64,000 nt of DNA from Actinomadura_E scrupuli. Its GTDB lineage: Bacteria; Actinomycetota; Actinomycetes; Streptosporangiales; Streptosporangiaceae. Location of the stretch: positions 248,001 to 312,000 of the forward strand of contig NZ_JBPCCU010000010.1 in NCBI RefSeq assembly GCF_050971785.1. Reading direction: 5' to 3'. The translations under genes were made by a program, and so were the position numbers. Shown here one piece after another: positions 41,446-50,193 of the stretch; the first letter of the stretch is position 1; every line of letters begins with the position of its first letter. The notes under the pieces were generated by a model, which was not told where the DNA came from, did no database searches, and saw only the letters and a program-made list of their open reading frames with translations.

Positions 41446-42183
41446 GTGAGGACCTACCACGCGCACGCCGCGGTGACCGCCGAGTGCGACGCGTCCGGCC
41501 GGACCCGGCTGACCCGGCTGCGCTCCGACGGGCCGCTGGCGGTCCGGGAGACCGGCGAGGCCGTCTACCTGGTCGGTGCCGCGGCGGGCCCGCTCGGCGG
41601 CGATGAGCTCGAGCTGGACCTCGAGGTCGGGCCGGGAGCGGAGCTGGCCATCCGGTCGGTGGCGGCCATGCTCGCCCTGCCGGGCGACGGCGAGTCCAGG
41701 TTCACCGTGCGGGCTCGGGTCGGGGCGGGCGGCCGGCTGGACTTCGCCCCCGAGCCCACGGTGGCCGCGAGCGGCGCCCGTCATCGCTCCGTCTGCGAGG
41801 TCACGCTGGCCGAGGGCGCCGTGCTGCGGTGGCGTGAGGAGGTGATCCTCGGCCGGCACGGGGAGGCACCGGGGCGGCACACCGGCCGGATCGACGTGAC
41901 GTACGCGGGAGCGCCGCTGCTCCGGCACGAACTGCGGCTGGACGATCCGGCGATCTACGGCGGCCGGGCCGTCCTCGGTACCGCGACGGCGGCCGGATCG
42001 GTGGTGCTCGCCGGACCCGGTCTGGTGGAAGAGCCCCGCACCGGCGAGGGCCTGGCCGTCCTCCCGCTGGCCGGGCCCGGGGTGCTGGTCTCGGCCACCG
42101 CCGCGGACTCCGCACGCCTGCGGCACCGGCTGACCACCGGCGAGCGGTACGCGGTCCGGGAGGCGGTGCGCCCCTCCCCCTGA
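41446..42183 (+). CDS. ureD: urease accessory protein UreD
   Basis: A 245-residue UreD (UreH) with a beta-rich body: LTRLRSDGPLAVRE, GGDELELDLEVGPGA, FAPEPTVAASGARH and the LGRHGEAPGRHTGR region. It scaffolds apo-urease with UreF and UreG. GTG at 41446 is chosen because GGGAG lies 7 bases upstream and the frame matches; it begins 58 bases after ureG. It closes the urease operon. Confidence 0.9.
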   Translation: MRTYHAHAAVTAECDASGRTRLTRLRSDGPLAVRETGEAVYLVGAAAGPLGGDELELDLEVGPGAELAIRSVAAMLALPGDGESRFTVRARVGAGGRLDFAPEPTVAASGARHRSVCEVTLAEGAVLRWREEVILGRHGEAPGRHTGRIDVTYAGAPLLRHELRLDDPAIYGGRAVLGTATAAGSVVLAGPGLVEEPRTGEGLAVLPLAGPGVLVSATAADSARLRHRLTTGERYAVREAVRPSP

Positions 42184-42248
42184 GCAGTCCCAGCGAACCT
42201 GCGGTGATCGGCGGCGAGGACCCGGACCGGGCTGGGAGGCTGTCGCCC

Positions 42249-44462
42249 ATGAACCAGCGGTACGAGATCATCAGCGCCGGGGAGGCCGAGGAGCGGTTCG
42301 GCGTCTCGGCGGACGTGGACTACCCCTTCGCCGAGTTCACCGACGAGCAGGAGATCCGGCTCTACCCCGGCGGCCTGCACGTGGACGGCACCATGAAGCC
42401 GGTGCTGGACGAGCCGGCCGACTGGCTGCCGTACAACCTGGTGATCGACGGGGACCTGACCGTCGACGGGGACCTGTCCTGGTACGACTGGGGCGGCGGC
42501 AACTTCGTCCTGGTCACCGGCGACCTGCGCGCCCGCAACGTCCTGCTGAGCGGCTGCCCGACGCTGGTGGTGCGCGGCGACCTGATCGCCGGCAACGGCG
42601 TGCAGGGGCACCACGGCGACGACGGCGGATGCCTGGTGGTCCGGGGCGCCACCCGGGCCGAGCTCGTCGTCAGCACCCTCTACTTCACGATGGCGTTCGA
42701 GCAGCCGCCCGAGGCGATCGTCATCGGTGATCCCTACCGCCTCAACTGCCCGGTCGACTTCGACGACGAGGACATCGACGACGTCGTCGAACCCGATCTG
42801 CTGGACGAGGAGGGCCGCGCCGACGAGCGGATGATCGAACGAGCGCTCGCCGCCGGACGGCCGATCCTGCGCCCGGGGACACGGCCCGCGCATCTGGTCG
42901 CGCTGGAGGAGCTCGACCGGCTGCTGGAGCACCCGGACGACGTCACCGAACTCGACCTGTCGGGCCGCAGGCTGCGCGGCTTCCCCGAGCAGATCTTCGC
43001 GCTCCCCCGCCTGCGCAGCCTGTCCCTCGCCGGCAACGCCCTCGGCCCGCTGCCGGACCGGATCGGTGAGCTGTCCGCCCTGGAGGAGCTCGACCTCGAG
43101 GACATGGGGCTGACCGAGCTGCCCGCCGGGATCGGCCGGCTGACCGGCCTGCGGATCCTGGACGTCTCCGACAACGACCTGCGGCTGCCGGAGGAGCTCG
43201 GCGCGCTCACCGGGCTGCGGGTGCTGCGGGCCGACGGCGTGCGGGCGCCGCTGCCCGAGTCGCTCGGCCGGCTGGCGGAGCTGACGGAGCTGCGGCTCCA
43301 CGGGCTGCGGGGCGAGCCCTCGGGCGTGCCCTTCCCAGCGGCGATCACCCGGCTGCCGCGCCTGCGGGTGCTGGACCTGTCCAACACCTCCCTGGCCGAT
43401 CTCCCCGACGAGCTGGCCGGCCTCACCGGCCTGGAGGAACTACGGCTGGACAACTCCCTGGCGGCGCTCGACCGGCTGCCCCGCCTGTCCCGGCTCCCCG
43501 CGTTGCGCACCCTGCGCATCGACGGCCGCGGCAAACCGGACGCCCGGCTGCTCGACGCGGTATGGGACATCACCACCCTCGAGGACCTCGGCATCGACCG
43601 CTGGGACCTGACCGGGCTGCCCGAGGACGCCTTCGCGCGGATGCCCGGCCTGCGGGTGCTCGACCTGTCGTTCAACCAGCTGACCACGCTGCCCGAGTCC
43701 TTCTACGCGCTGCCGGCGCTGGAGTCGGTGAACCTCGAGTACACCAGGCTGGACACCGCCACGCTCGACCGGCTGCGCGCGGCGTTCCCGCGGGGCGTCC
43801 GGTTCGACCTGCGCAACATCCCGGCGCGCGACGATCCCGCCGACCCCGGCCGGCAGGAGGTCCGCGAGCTGGTCAGGCGCGGCTCCGCCCTGCAGAACCA
43901 CGACCGCGCCGGTGCGCTCGCCGCCTTCGAGCAGGCCCTGGACAGATGCGTGCCCGGCGCCCGCCACTCCGACTACGACGAGGTGTACGCGCTGTACGGG
44001 GCCGTCGACGCCCTCGTGCACCTGCGCGGCGCCGCGTCCGGCGCGGAACGCGACGTCCTGAACGGCAAGCTCGTCGGCTACGCCGAGCGGGCGCTGGCCG
44101 CCGTGCCCGAGCCCGGCATGATCTGGCACTTCACCGACCACGGCGCGTTCCAGGAGGAGGTCACCCGGCGTACCGGCAACGCGCTGGCCTGGACCCTGCT
44201 CACGATGGGCGAGCCCGGCCGCGCGCTGGCCGTCATCGACCGGGCGCTGACGACCGCGGCGGAGCCCGCCTACGACTACGCCCGGGACACCAAGGTGCGC
44301 ATCCTGCTGGCGCTGGGGCGTGCCCACGAGGCGTACACGATCGTCGACCAGGTGCTCACCCGCGATCCCGGGTTCGGCGACTTCCAGGACCTCCGGCGCG
44401 ACCCCGCCTTCCAGGACTGGCGGAGCGCACACAGCGCCCTCACGCCCCCGCCTCCCTCGTGA
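42249..44462 (+). CDS. leucine-rich repeat protein with bactofilin-like N-terminus and TPR-like C-terminus
   Basis: A 737-residue multi-domain protein with no known enzyme motif. Residues about 40-165 form strands rich in DGDLTVDGDL, reminiscent of bactofilin/right-handed beta-helix polymers. Residues about 215-535 hold at least ten LRRs of the LPxxLxxLxxLxxLDLS type. Residues about 545-725 are TPR-like helices. There is no signal peptide or membrane segment, so it is probably cytosolic and mediates protein-protein contacts. The ATG at 42249 has GGGAGG about 9 bases upstream. It follows ureD by 65 bases and may be read from the urease promoter, but a functional tie is not evident. Confidence 0.8.
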   Translation: MNQRYEIISAGEAEERFGVSADVDYPFAEFTDEQEIRLYPGGLHVDGTMKPVLDEPADWLPYNLVIDGDLTVDGDLSWYDWGGGNFVLVTGDLRARNVLLSGCPTLVVRGDLIAGNGVQGHHGDDGGCLVVRGATRAELVVSTLYFTMAFEQPPEAIVIGDPYRLNCPVDFDDEDIDDVVEPDLLDEEGRADERMIERALAAGRPILRPGTRPAHLVALEELDRLLEHPDDVTELDLSGRRLRGFPEQIFALPRLRSLSLAGNALGPLPDRIGELSALEELDLEDMGLTELPAGIGRLTGLRILDVSDNDLRLPEELGALTGLRVLRADGVRAPLPESLGRLAELTELRLHGLRGEPSGVPFPAAITRLPRLRVLDLSNTSLADLPDELAGLTGLEELRLDNSLAALDRLPRLSRLPALRTLRIDGRGKPDARLLDAVWDITTLEDLGIDRWDLTGLPEDAFARMPGLRVLDLSFNQLTTLPESFYALPALESVNLEYTRLDTATLDRLRAAFPRGVRFDLRNIPARDDPADPGRQEVRELVRRGSALQNHDRAGALAAFEQALDRCVPGARHSDYDEVYALYGAVDALVHLRGAASGAERDVLNGKLVGYAERALAAVPEPGMIWHFTDHGAFQEEVTRRTGNALAWTLLTMGEPGRALAVIDRALTTAAEPAYDYARDTKVRILLALGRAHEAYTIVDQVLTRDPGFGDFQDLRRDPAFQDWRSAHSALTPPPPS

Positions 44463-44490
44463 GACCGCCCGGGCGGGCCGGTGCCCCGGG

Positions 44491-45903
44491 TCAGGCCGGG
44501 CGGAAGGAGTCCCGGGGCCGCGGCGCGGCATGCTTGATCATCAGATGCCGGGTGACCGAGTACTCCTGCACCGCCTCCTGGCTCATGTCCTTGCCGAAAC
44601 CGCTGCCCTTGACCCCGCCGTGCGGCGCCTCGGAGGCGATCGGCAGATGGTCGTTGATCCAGGTCACCCCGGCGTCGAGCCGGTGCGAGACCCGCAGTGC
44701 CCGTGACACGTCCGACGACCACACCGACGAGGCGAGCCCGTACGGGGTGTCGTTGGCGAGCCGTACGGCCTCGTCCTCGCCGTCGAAGGGCAGCACGACC
44801 AGCACCGGCCCGAAGACCTCGCCCTGCACGATCTCGCTGTCCTGCCCGGCTCCGGTGATCAGGGTCGGCGGGTAGTAGAACCCGGGCCGGTCCAGCGGGA
44901 CACCGCCGCAGAGCACCTCGGCCCCGTCCGCGACCGCCCGGGTCACGAAGCCGTGCACCCGGTCCCGGTGGGCCGCGGAGATGAGCGGGCCGATGTCGGT
45001 GCCCTCCGCCCACGGGTCGCCCGGGGTCACCGCGCCCAGTACCGACCGCAGCGCGTCGACGGCCTCCGCGTAACGGGAACGGTCCACGTAGACCCGGGTG
45101 GCGGCCGTGCAGTCCTGCCCGGTGTTGTAGGTGGTGCCCATCGCCACCCCCGCCGCCATGGACTCCAGGTCGGCGTCGGCGAAGACCAGCGCGGGCGCCT
45201 TGCCGCCGAGCTCCAGGTGGAGCCGCTTGACCGTGTCGACCGCCCCGCGCATGACGGCGCGGCCGGTCTCGGTGGACCCGGTGACGCTGACCATGTCGAC
45301 GCCCGGGTCGCCGACGAGGGCGGAGCCGACCTCGGCGCCCCCGGTGAGCACCTGCACCAGCCCGGGCGGCGCCCCCGCCGTCTCGGCCAGCTCGGCGAGC
45401 CGCAGCGTGCTCCGGGGCGTCTGCGGGGCGGGCTTGATGACCACGGCGTTCCCGGCGGCGACCGCCGGCCCGATCTTCCAGACCGCCATGACCAGCGGGA
45501 AGTTCCACGGCGCGATGGAGCCGACGACGCCGATGGGGCGGCGCAGCAGCACCGAGGTGTAGCCGGCGCTGAGCACGCCCGCCCCGCTGCCCTCCAGGGA
45601 GCGGGCGGCACCGGCGAAGTACCGCAGGTTGTCGACGGCGAACGGCAGCTCGCCGTCCCGGAACACCGGCGCCGGCTTGCCGGTCTCCCCGACCTCCAGC
45701 CGGGTCAGCCCGTCCGCGTCGGCCTCGACCAGGTCGGCCAGCCGCAGCAGCACCCGGGCCCGCTCCCCCGGGGTCGTCTCGCGCCAGGTCTCGTACGCCG
45801 CCCGGGCCCGCTCGACGACGGCCCGGACGTCACGCGGTGAGCTGTCGGGGACCTCGGCCACGGTCCGGCCGGTCGCCGGGTCGATCAGTGCGCGCGGGCT
45901 CAC
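44491..45903 (-). CDS. NAD(P)+-dependent aldehyde dehydrogenase (aminobutyraldehyde/betaine-type)
   Basis: A 470-residue ALDH with the cofactor loop GSTETG (about 216), catalytic Glu in LELGGKAP (about 237) and catalytic Cys in NTGQDCTAA (about 271). Length and motifs fit the gamma-aminobutyraldehyde/betaine aldehyde branch, so oxidation of an aldehyde to an acid in the cytosol is secure; the substrate is a guess. GTG at 45903 overlaps the glycosyltransferase stop by GTGA, an unusual partner for this enzyme. It ends 28 bases before the convergent LRR gene. Confidence 0.9.
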   Translation of the reverse strand: MSPRALIDPATGRTVAEVPDSSPRDVRAVVERARAAYETWRETTPGERARVLLRLADLVEADADGLTRLEVGETGKPAPVFRDGELPFAVDNLRYFAGAARSLEGSGAGVLSAGYTSVLLRRPIGVVGSIAPWNFPLVMAVWKIGPAVAAGNAVVIKPAPQTPRSTLRLAELAETAGAPPGLVQVLTGGAEVGSALVGDPGVDMVSVTGSTETGRAVMRGAVDTVKRLHLELGGKAPALVFADADLESMAAGVAMGTTYNTGQDCTAATRVYVDRSRYAEAVDALRSVLGAVTPGDPWAEGTDIGPLISAAHRDRVHGFVTRAVADGAEVLCGGVPLDRPGFYYPPTLITGAGQDSEIVQGEVFGPVLVVLPFDGEDEAVRLANDTPYGLASSVWSSDVSRALRVSHRLDAGVTWINDHLPIASEAPHGGVKGSGFGKDMSQEAVQEYSVTRHLMIKHAAPRPRDSFRPA

Positions 45904-47177
45904 CGTGCGGCCCGCTCGATGAGGTCCGCGGCCCGCCGCAGGCCGTCGCGCCGCCGGATCTCCGCGCCCGCGGCGGCCAGCTTCTCGCGCAGCGCGGAGT
46001 CGCCCAGCAGCCTGTCCAGGGCCTCGTGCAGCTCGGCGTCGGTGAAGGTGTAGGTGCCGAGCCTGATGCCGTAGCCCAGCTCGTGGACGCGCTGGGCGTT
46101 GTCGTACTGGTCCCAGAACAGCGGCAGGCAGATCATGGGCTTGCCGAAGTGCAGCGCCTCGGTGGTGGTGTTGTTGCCGCCGTGCGTGATGACGAGGTCG
46201 GCCATCGGGATGACCTTCGTCTGCGGCACGAACTCGGCGCCCCACATGTTCGCCGCCAGCTCGATCTCGGCGTGCAGCGGCCCCATCGAGACGATGTAGC
46301 GGTACGGCGTCGCCGCCAGGGCGGCGATCACCCGGCGCATGAGCCCGACGTCGGCCGAGCCCAGCGAGCCGAGCGAGAAGTAGATCAGCGGCCCATCGCC
46401 CTCGATCCCGGCCGGCAACTCGAAGGAGTCGTCGGTCTCGCGGACCGAGGAGTCGAGCCGGTGCCAGGTCTCGCCCAGCGGCCGGGCATCGGTGTAGTCG
46501 GCGATCTCGGGGTAGACGTAGAGGTTGGCGGCGCCCTCGTGGACGAACTCCAGGTCCGGCAGCGGCGGCGCGCCCTGCTCGACCACCCACGCGTTGAACT
46601 CCGTCCACAGCTCCCGGTGGGTGCGGTCGTACTCCGCCCGGAACTCCGCCCAGCCGGTCCGGTCGTCGATGGGGTAGCCGGAGAACGCGGGCGGCACCCC
46701 GGGCCCCTTGACCTCCAGGGGGTTGCAGGACACGATCCGCACGAACGGCGCCCCGGCGGTCATCAGGGCCGGGAAGCAGACCACGTTGTCCTCGACGATG
46801 ACGTCGGGGCGCACCCGGGCGATGATCTCCCGGAGCCGTGGCTCGCAGTAGCGGGCACCGCCGATCAGCTCCTCCCAGACCGGCTTGATCCAGGTGTCCA
46901 GCTGCTCGATGGTCGGCTTGCGGAACTCCGGCGCGGTGTCGCGGATGAAGTCCTTCCAGAACTGGCCGGCGTCCTGCTCCTCGTCGGACGGCGCGGCGAG
47001 GTCGACCAGGTCCTCCTCGAAGCCGAGCGGCGCCAGCCTGCCCCGCCACGAGGCCTCGGCGGCGAAGACCACCCGGTGGCCCCGCCGGCGCAGCACGTCA
47101 CCGATGCCGACGCAGTTGTTGGTCGGACCGTACGCGCTCTCCGGCATGAACAGGATCGTCAGGGGCTGGTCGGCCAT
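45900..47177 (-). CDS. GT1 (UDPGT/MGT-like) glycosyltransferase
   Basis: A 425-residue GT-B inverting glycosyltransferase of the macrolide/UDP-glucuronosyl type. The donor motif is PMADLVITHGGNNTTTEALHFG, with PLFWDQYDNAQRV after it (about 325-360). The N-terminal acceptor half begins ILFMPESAYGPTNNCVGIGDVLRRRGHRVVF. It would glycosylate a small hydrophobic molecule. ATG at 47177. It is divergent from a TetR gene with a TTGAA/TTCAA inverted repeat between (47205-47220), suggesting drug- or metabolite-responsive control. The coupled ALDH makes a two-gene operon. Confidence 0.88.
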   Translation of the reverse strand: MADQPLTILFMPESAYGPTNNCVGIGDVLRRRGHRVVFAAEASWRGRLAPLGFEEDLVDLAAPSDEEQDAGQFWKDFIRDTAPEFRKPTIEQLDTWIKPVWEELIGGARYCEPRLREIIARVRPDVIVEDNVVCFPALMTAGAPFVRIVSCNPLEVKGPGVPPAFSGYPIDDRTGWAEFRAEYDRTHRELWTEFNAWVVEQGAPPLPDLEFVHEGAANLYVYPEIADYTDARPLGETWHRLDSSVRETDDSFELPAGIEGDGPLIYFSLGSLGSADVGLMRRVIAALAATPYRYIVSMGPLHAEIELAANMWGAEFVPQTKVIPMADLVITHGGNNTTTEALHFGKPMICLPLFWDQYDNAQRVHELGYGIRLGTYTFTDAELHEALDRLLGDSALREKLAAAGAEIRRRDGLRRAADLIERAAR

Positions 47178-47204
47178 CAGGACTCCGAACGGTGTGCTTG
47201 TTTG

Positions 47205-47220
47205 TTGAAGAGCGATTCAA
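47205..47220. promoter_or_regulatory. TetR operator candidate
   Basis: TTGAAGAGCGATTCAA: 5-bp inverted arms with a 6-base spacer, in the 121-base divergent gap between the glycosyltransferase-ALDH operon and the TetR gene. Confidence 0.4.
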
Positions 47221-47298
47221 TTACGCTCCCGCCATAAGCGTCAATAGCCAGACAAAGCGGGCTGTGTTCAGCCGGACAGCTGTTGAAGGCGGGTGACC

Positions 47299-47907
47299 AT
47301 GGCCACGCGCAAGAGCCGGGCCGAACGGCGTCGTGATCTCATCGAGGCCGCCCGCCGGGCGATGATCCGGCACGGCACGGACGGGGTGCATCTGCACCAG
47401 GTCGCCGAGCAGGCCGGGCTGACCTCGGGCGCGGTGCTCTACCACTACCCGGAGCTGGACGATCTGCTCCTGGAGGCCCATCACGCCGGCATGGAGCGCT
47501 TCTACGAGCTGCGCCTGAAGAAGATCGCCCACCTGTCGGATCCGGTGGAGAAGCTGGTGGCGACCGTCCGGTCCGGAGTGCCCGACGGCCCCGACGACGC
47601 CGACGTGCTGCTGCTCAACGAACTCGGCGGCGCAGCCGGGCGCAGCCGGGTCTACGCCACCCTGCTCACCACGCTCTACGACCGGCAGGTCTCGATGTAC
47701 CAGCTGATCCTGGAGACCGGCGCGGCGCGCGGGACCTTCACCCTGGCGGGCGACTCCCTGTCCATCGCCCGCAATCTCGTGGCCCTGGAGGACGCCTACG
47801 GCTACCGCATCGTCGCCCGGCATCCGCTGATCGGCCCGGCCGAGGCCGCCGAACTGATCCTCTGCTACGCCCGCCAGGCCACCGGCAACCCCCTCCTCAC
47901 TCCGTGA
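47299..47907 (+). CDS. TetR/AcrR-family transcriptional regulator
   Basis: A 202-residue repressor-type regulator. The HTH is at about residues 10-52 (RRDLIEAARRAMIRHGTDGVHLHQVAEQAG, then SGAVLYHYPE). The C-terminal ligand domain is helical. It probably represses the divergent glycosyltransferase-aldehyde dehydrogenase pair. ATG at 47299 has GAAGG about 9 bases upstream; GTG at 47293 is an alternative adding two residues. Its TGA directly abuts the stop of the convergent SIS gene, and both stops form the centre of a palindrome (47900-47915). Confidence 0.9.
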   Translation: MATRKSRAERRRDLIEAARRAMIRHGTDGVHLHQVAEQAGLTSGAVLYHYPELDDLLLEAHHAGMERFYELRLKKIAHLSDPVEKLVATVRSGVPDGPDDADVLLLNELGGAAGRSRVYATLLTTLYDRQVSMYQLILETGAARGTFTLAGDSLSIARNLVALEDAYGYRIVARHPLIGPAEAAELILCYARQATGNPLLTP

Positions 47908-47915
47908 TCACGGAG
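47900..47915. terminator. palindrome spanning two abutting stop codons
   Basis: CTCCGTGATCACGGAG is a perfect 16-bp palindrome whose centre TGATCA is made of the TetR stop (47905-47907) and the SIS stop (47908-47910). It shares its CTCCGTGATCA half with the long palindrome at 61190. Confidence 0.6.
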
Positions 47916-48879
47916 GGGAGGTGGGGGGAGGGGACGCGGCCCACCAGTGGGCGGCGACGAGTTCGGCGACCAGGGTCTCGGTGAGCAGGGCGACGCCGGG
48001 GTCCTCGTCGTCCCGGTAGCGGATCACGCCGGCGGCGCCGGGCACCTCGGCGCCGACCGCCAGCACGGTGGAACCCCGCCGCCGGATCCACTCCATCGCC
48101 TGCTCGTCGTAGCGGGACCCCGGGAACAGCAGGGCCCGGTAGTCGAGGGTCTTGGTGAGGTAGACGTCCACGTGCGCCCAGTCGCCGGTCTCGCAGGCCG
48201 CCGCCGCCCGGCGCGGGCCCTCCCGCATCATCAGCGCGGACTGCTCCGCCGACGACAGGCGCTCCGCCGGGGCGATCGTGTACACGCCGTCCGGGCCGTC
48301 CAGCAGGTCCAGTGCCCCCGGCAGCCACCGCGGGCGCCGGTCCAGCAGGTCCTCGGTGGCGTCCGCGGCGCGCCGTACCAGCGCCGCCACTCCCGGCGCG
48401 CCGGTCAGCCGGGCGCCGAGCGCGAGCAGCAGCGCGAGGGTGTGCTGGAAGGTACGGCAGGCCACGCCGCCCTTCTCCTCCCCCGCCAGCATGGGCACGA
48501 CGAGATCGGCGCCCTCGGTCACCGCCGAGCCCGGCGCGTTGGTGAGCGCGACGATGGGCGCGCGGCCCTGGAACTCCGCCAGCGCGTCCAGGGTCTCCCG
48601 GCTGCCGCCGGTGGCGGAGATCGCCACCACCAGGGTCCCGGGCGGGGGCGCATACGGGACCGCGGAGGCGTACTCCGCCACCGCGTCGACCCCGGCGGCG
48701 CGCAGCCGCAGCGCGGCGGCTCCCGCGGCGTACCGGGAACTGCCCATGCCGAGGAGGACCACCCGCCGTACGTCCCGGGGCAGCGCACCGTACGGGTCGT
48801 CGCCCTCCAGCGCCCGCGCCAGCGCCCGCAGCGCGGCCGGCTTGGCCTCCAGGTCGGCCAGGAACAGCTCCGGGTTCAC
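47908..48879 (-). CDS. SIS-domain sugar isomerase/deaminase-like protein
   Basis: A 323-residue cytosolic protein with two SIS domains (about 30-150 and 175-300). The sugar-phosphate loops are LGMGSSRYAAGAA (about 44) and AISATGGSRETL (about 88), like the isomerase half of glucosamine-6-phosphate synthase but without the glutaminase domain. With the kinase encoded just upstream it may act on glucosamine-6-phosphate. GTG at 48879 is preferred over the ATG at 48888. It overlaps the kinase stop by GTGA, and GAGGAG lies 9 bases upstream, whereas that site abuts the ATG. Confidence 0.85.
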   Translation of the reverse strand: MNPELFLADLEAKPAALRALARALEGDDPYGALPRDVRRVVLLGMGSSRYAAGAAALRLRAAGVDAVAEYASAVPYAPPPGTLVVAISATGGSRETLDALAEFQGRAPIVALTNAPGSAVTEGADLVVPMLAGEEKGGVACRTFQHTLALLLALGARLTGAPGVAALVRRAADATEDLLDRRPRWLPGALDLLDGPDGVYTIAPAERLSSAEQSALMMREGPRRAAAACETGDWAHVDVYLTKTLDYRALLFPGSRYDEQAMEWIRRRGSTVLAVGAEVPGAAGVIRYRDDEDPGVALLTETLVAELVAAHWWAASPPPTSPP

Positions 48880-50000
48880 CCGAACCATCTCCTCAGTACG
48901 CCCATCGGGGCATAGGTCCAGCGCGGCAGGAACCGGGCGGCGTAGATCAGCTCGCGGCACTCCTGCTCGATCTCGAAGGGCCGCAGCAGGCGGGGCTCGA
49001 ACAGCTCGCTCCGGCCGCAGGCGGCCAGCCGCGAGGTGTAGGCGGACAGCAGGTCGCGGCGCGCGCCCCGCACCCAGCCGGCCATCGCCGCGGGGTCGGC
49101 CTCCCGGCGGCGGATCGCGATCTGGCCGACGTGCTCGAGGCTGGTCAGCAACTGGGCCACGTCCCGCGCCGCGGGCTGCGGCTCCGCCTGGGCGCCGTCC
49201 ACGGTGGGGTTGCCGTCGAAGTCGATGACCGCGTACCCGTCCCGCCACCTCAGCACCTGCCCGACGTGCAGATCGCCGTGGATGGGCTGGGCCACGGCCG
49301 GTCCCCCGCCGGCCAGCGGGGCGATCCCGGCCGTCAGCTCCGCGGACCGGAACTCCAGCCACTGGCCGTCCTCGCCCGTGGTGCGGGCGCCGGCCTCGGC
49401 CACCGCCCGCTCCGCGCGCCGGTGCCATTCGGCCCCGTCCACCGTGGTGACCGGCGCCGGCTCGGTGCTCGACGGGGTGGCCAGCGCCACGTGCAGGTCG
49501 GCCGCCAGCTCGCCCAGGGCCGCGGCGAAGCCCGCCCGGTCGCCGCCGGCCATGACCGCGTCCACGCACCAGTCCCAGCCGTCCAGTGCCCCGGGCAGGT
49601 ACGCGGTGACCAGCGCGGCCAGCCGGCCCCGCCAGAAGAGGGCGGCGTACGGCTCGGCCGTGTGCCGGAAGCCCACCTCGGCGAGATGGCCGAGCAGGCC
49701 GGGGGCCCGGGCGCCCCGCGCCGGGTGGGAGAACCACTTGACGACCACCCGCTCACCCACGATCACCGACCGGTTGGTCTGGTCGGCCGTCACGGGCCGC
49801 TCGGCGCCGCCGGTGCGCGGCACCGGCGCGAAGAGCCGCAGGGTGTACGGCTCCGGCGGGATCGCCCCCTCCGCCAACGCCCCTGCCAGCCACCGGGAGG
49901 CGCCCTCCGCGGGGCGCACGCGCGGCGACCCGCCGTCCGGCGTCTCGCCGTCCGGCGTCAGCAGGGAGTCCCAGCCGTGTACTGAAGGAGGATTCAACAT
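48876..50000 (-). CDS. maltokinase-like aminosugar kinase (glucosamine kinase candidate)
   Basis: A 374-residue kinase of the maltokinase/aminoglycoside-phosphotransferase fold. VVVKWF carries the ATP-binding Lys (about 88), HGDLHVGQ the catalytic Asp (about 246) and DFDGNP the metal-binding DFxG (about 262). It is shorter than Mak maltokinases. Actinobacterial enzymes of this kind next to SIS proteins have been shown to phosphorylate glucosamine, so that substrate is likely. ATG at 50000 or GTG at 50003 starts it. It overlaps the SIS gene by GTGA and diverges from a sugar ABC ATPase. Confidence 0.8.
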   Translation of the reverse strand: MLNPPSVHGWDSLLTPDGETPDGGSPRVRPAEGASRWLAGALAEGAIPPEPYTLRLFAPVPRTGGAERPVTADQTNRSVIVGERVVVKWFSHPARGARAPGLLGHLAEVGFRHTAEPYAALFWRGRLAALVTAYLPGALDGWDWCVDAVMAGGDRAGFAAALGELAADLHVALATPSSTEPAPVTTVDGAEWHRRAERAVAEAGARTTGEDGQWLEFRSAELTAGIAPLAGGGPAVAQPIHGDLHVGQVLRWRDGYAVIDFDGNPTVDGAQAEPQPAARDVAQLLTSLEHVGQIAIRRREADPAAMAGWVRGARRDLLSAYTSRLAACGRSELFEPRLLRPFEIEQECRELIYAARFLPRWTYAPMGVLRRWFG

Positions 50001-50193
50001 CACACCAGGAAATAGACGTCACCAGGCCATCTGGAGTGTGACCGAACCTGATCTCCGGCGCAAACGGCGCCGCCGGCCGGCCGCCCGCTCCGGGCCTGGC
50101 CCGCCGGGCCTCGATGGACGGCGGCCGAAAGTATGGACATCGCCTGGTGAACAACGATGTAATCGCAGGCTCGGGGGTGCGAGAGGTGGTTCG

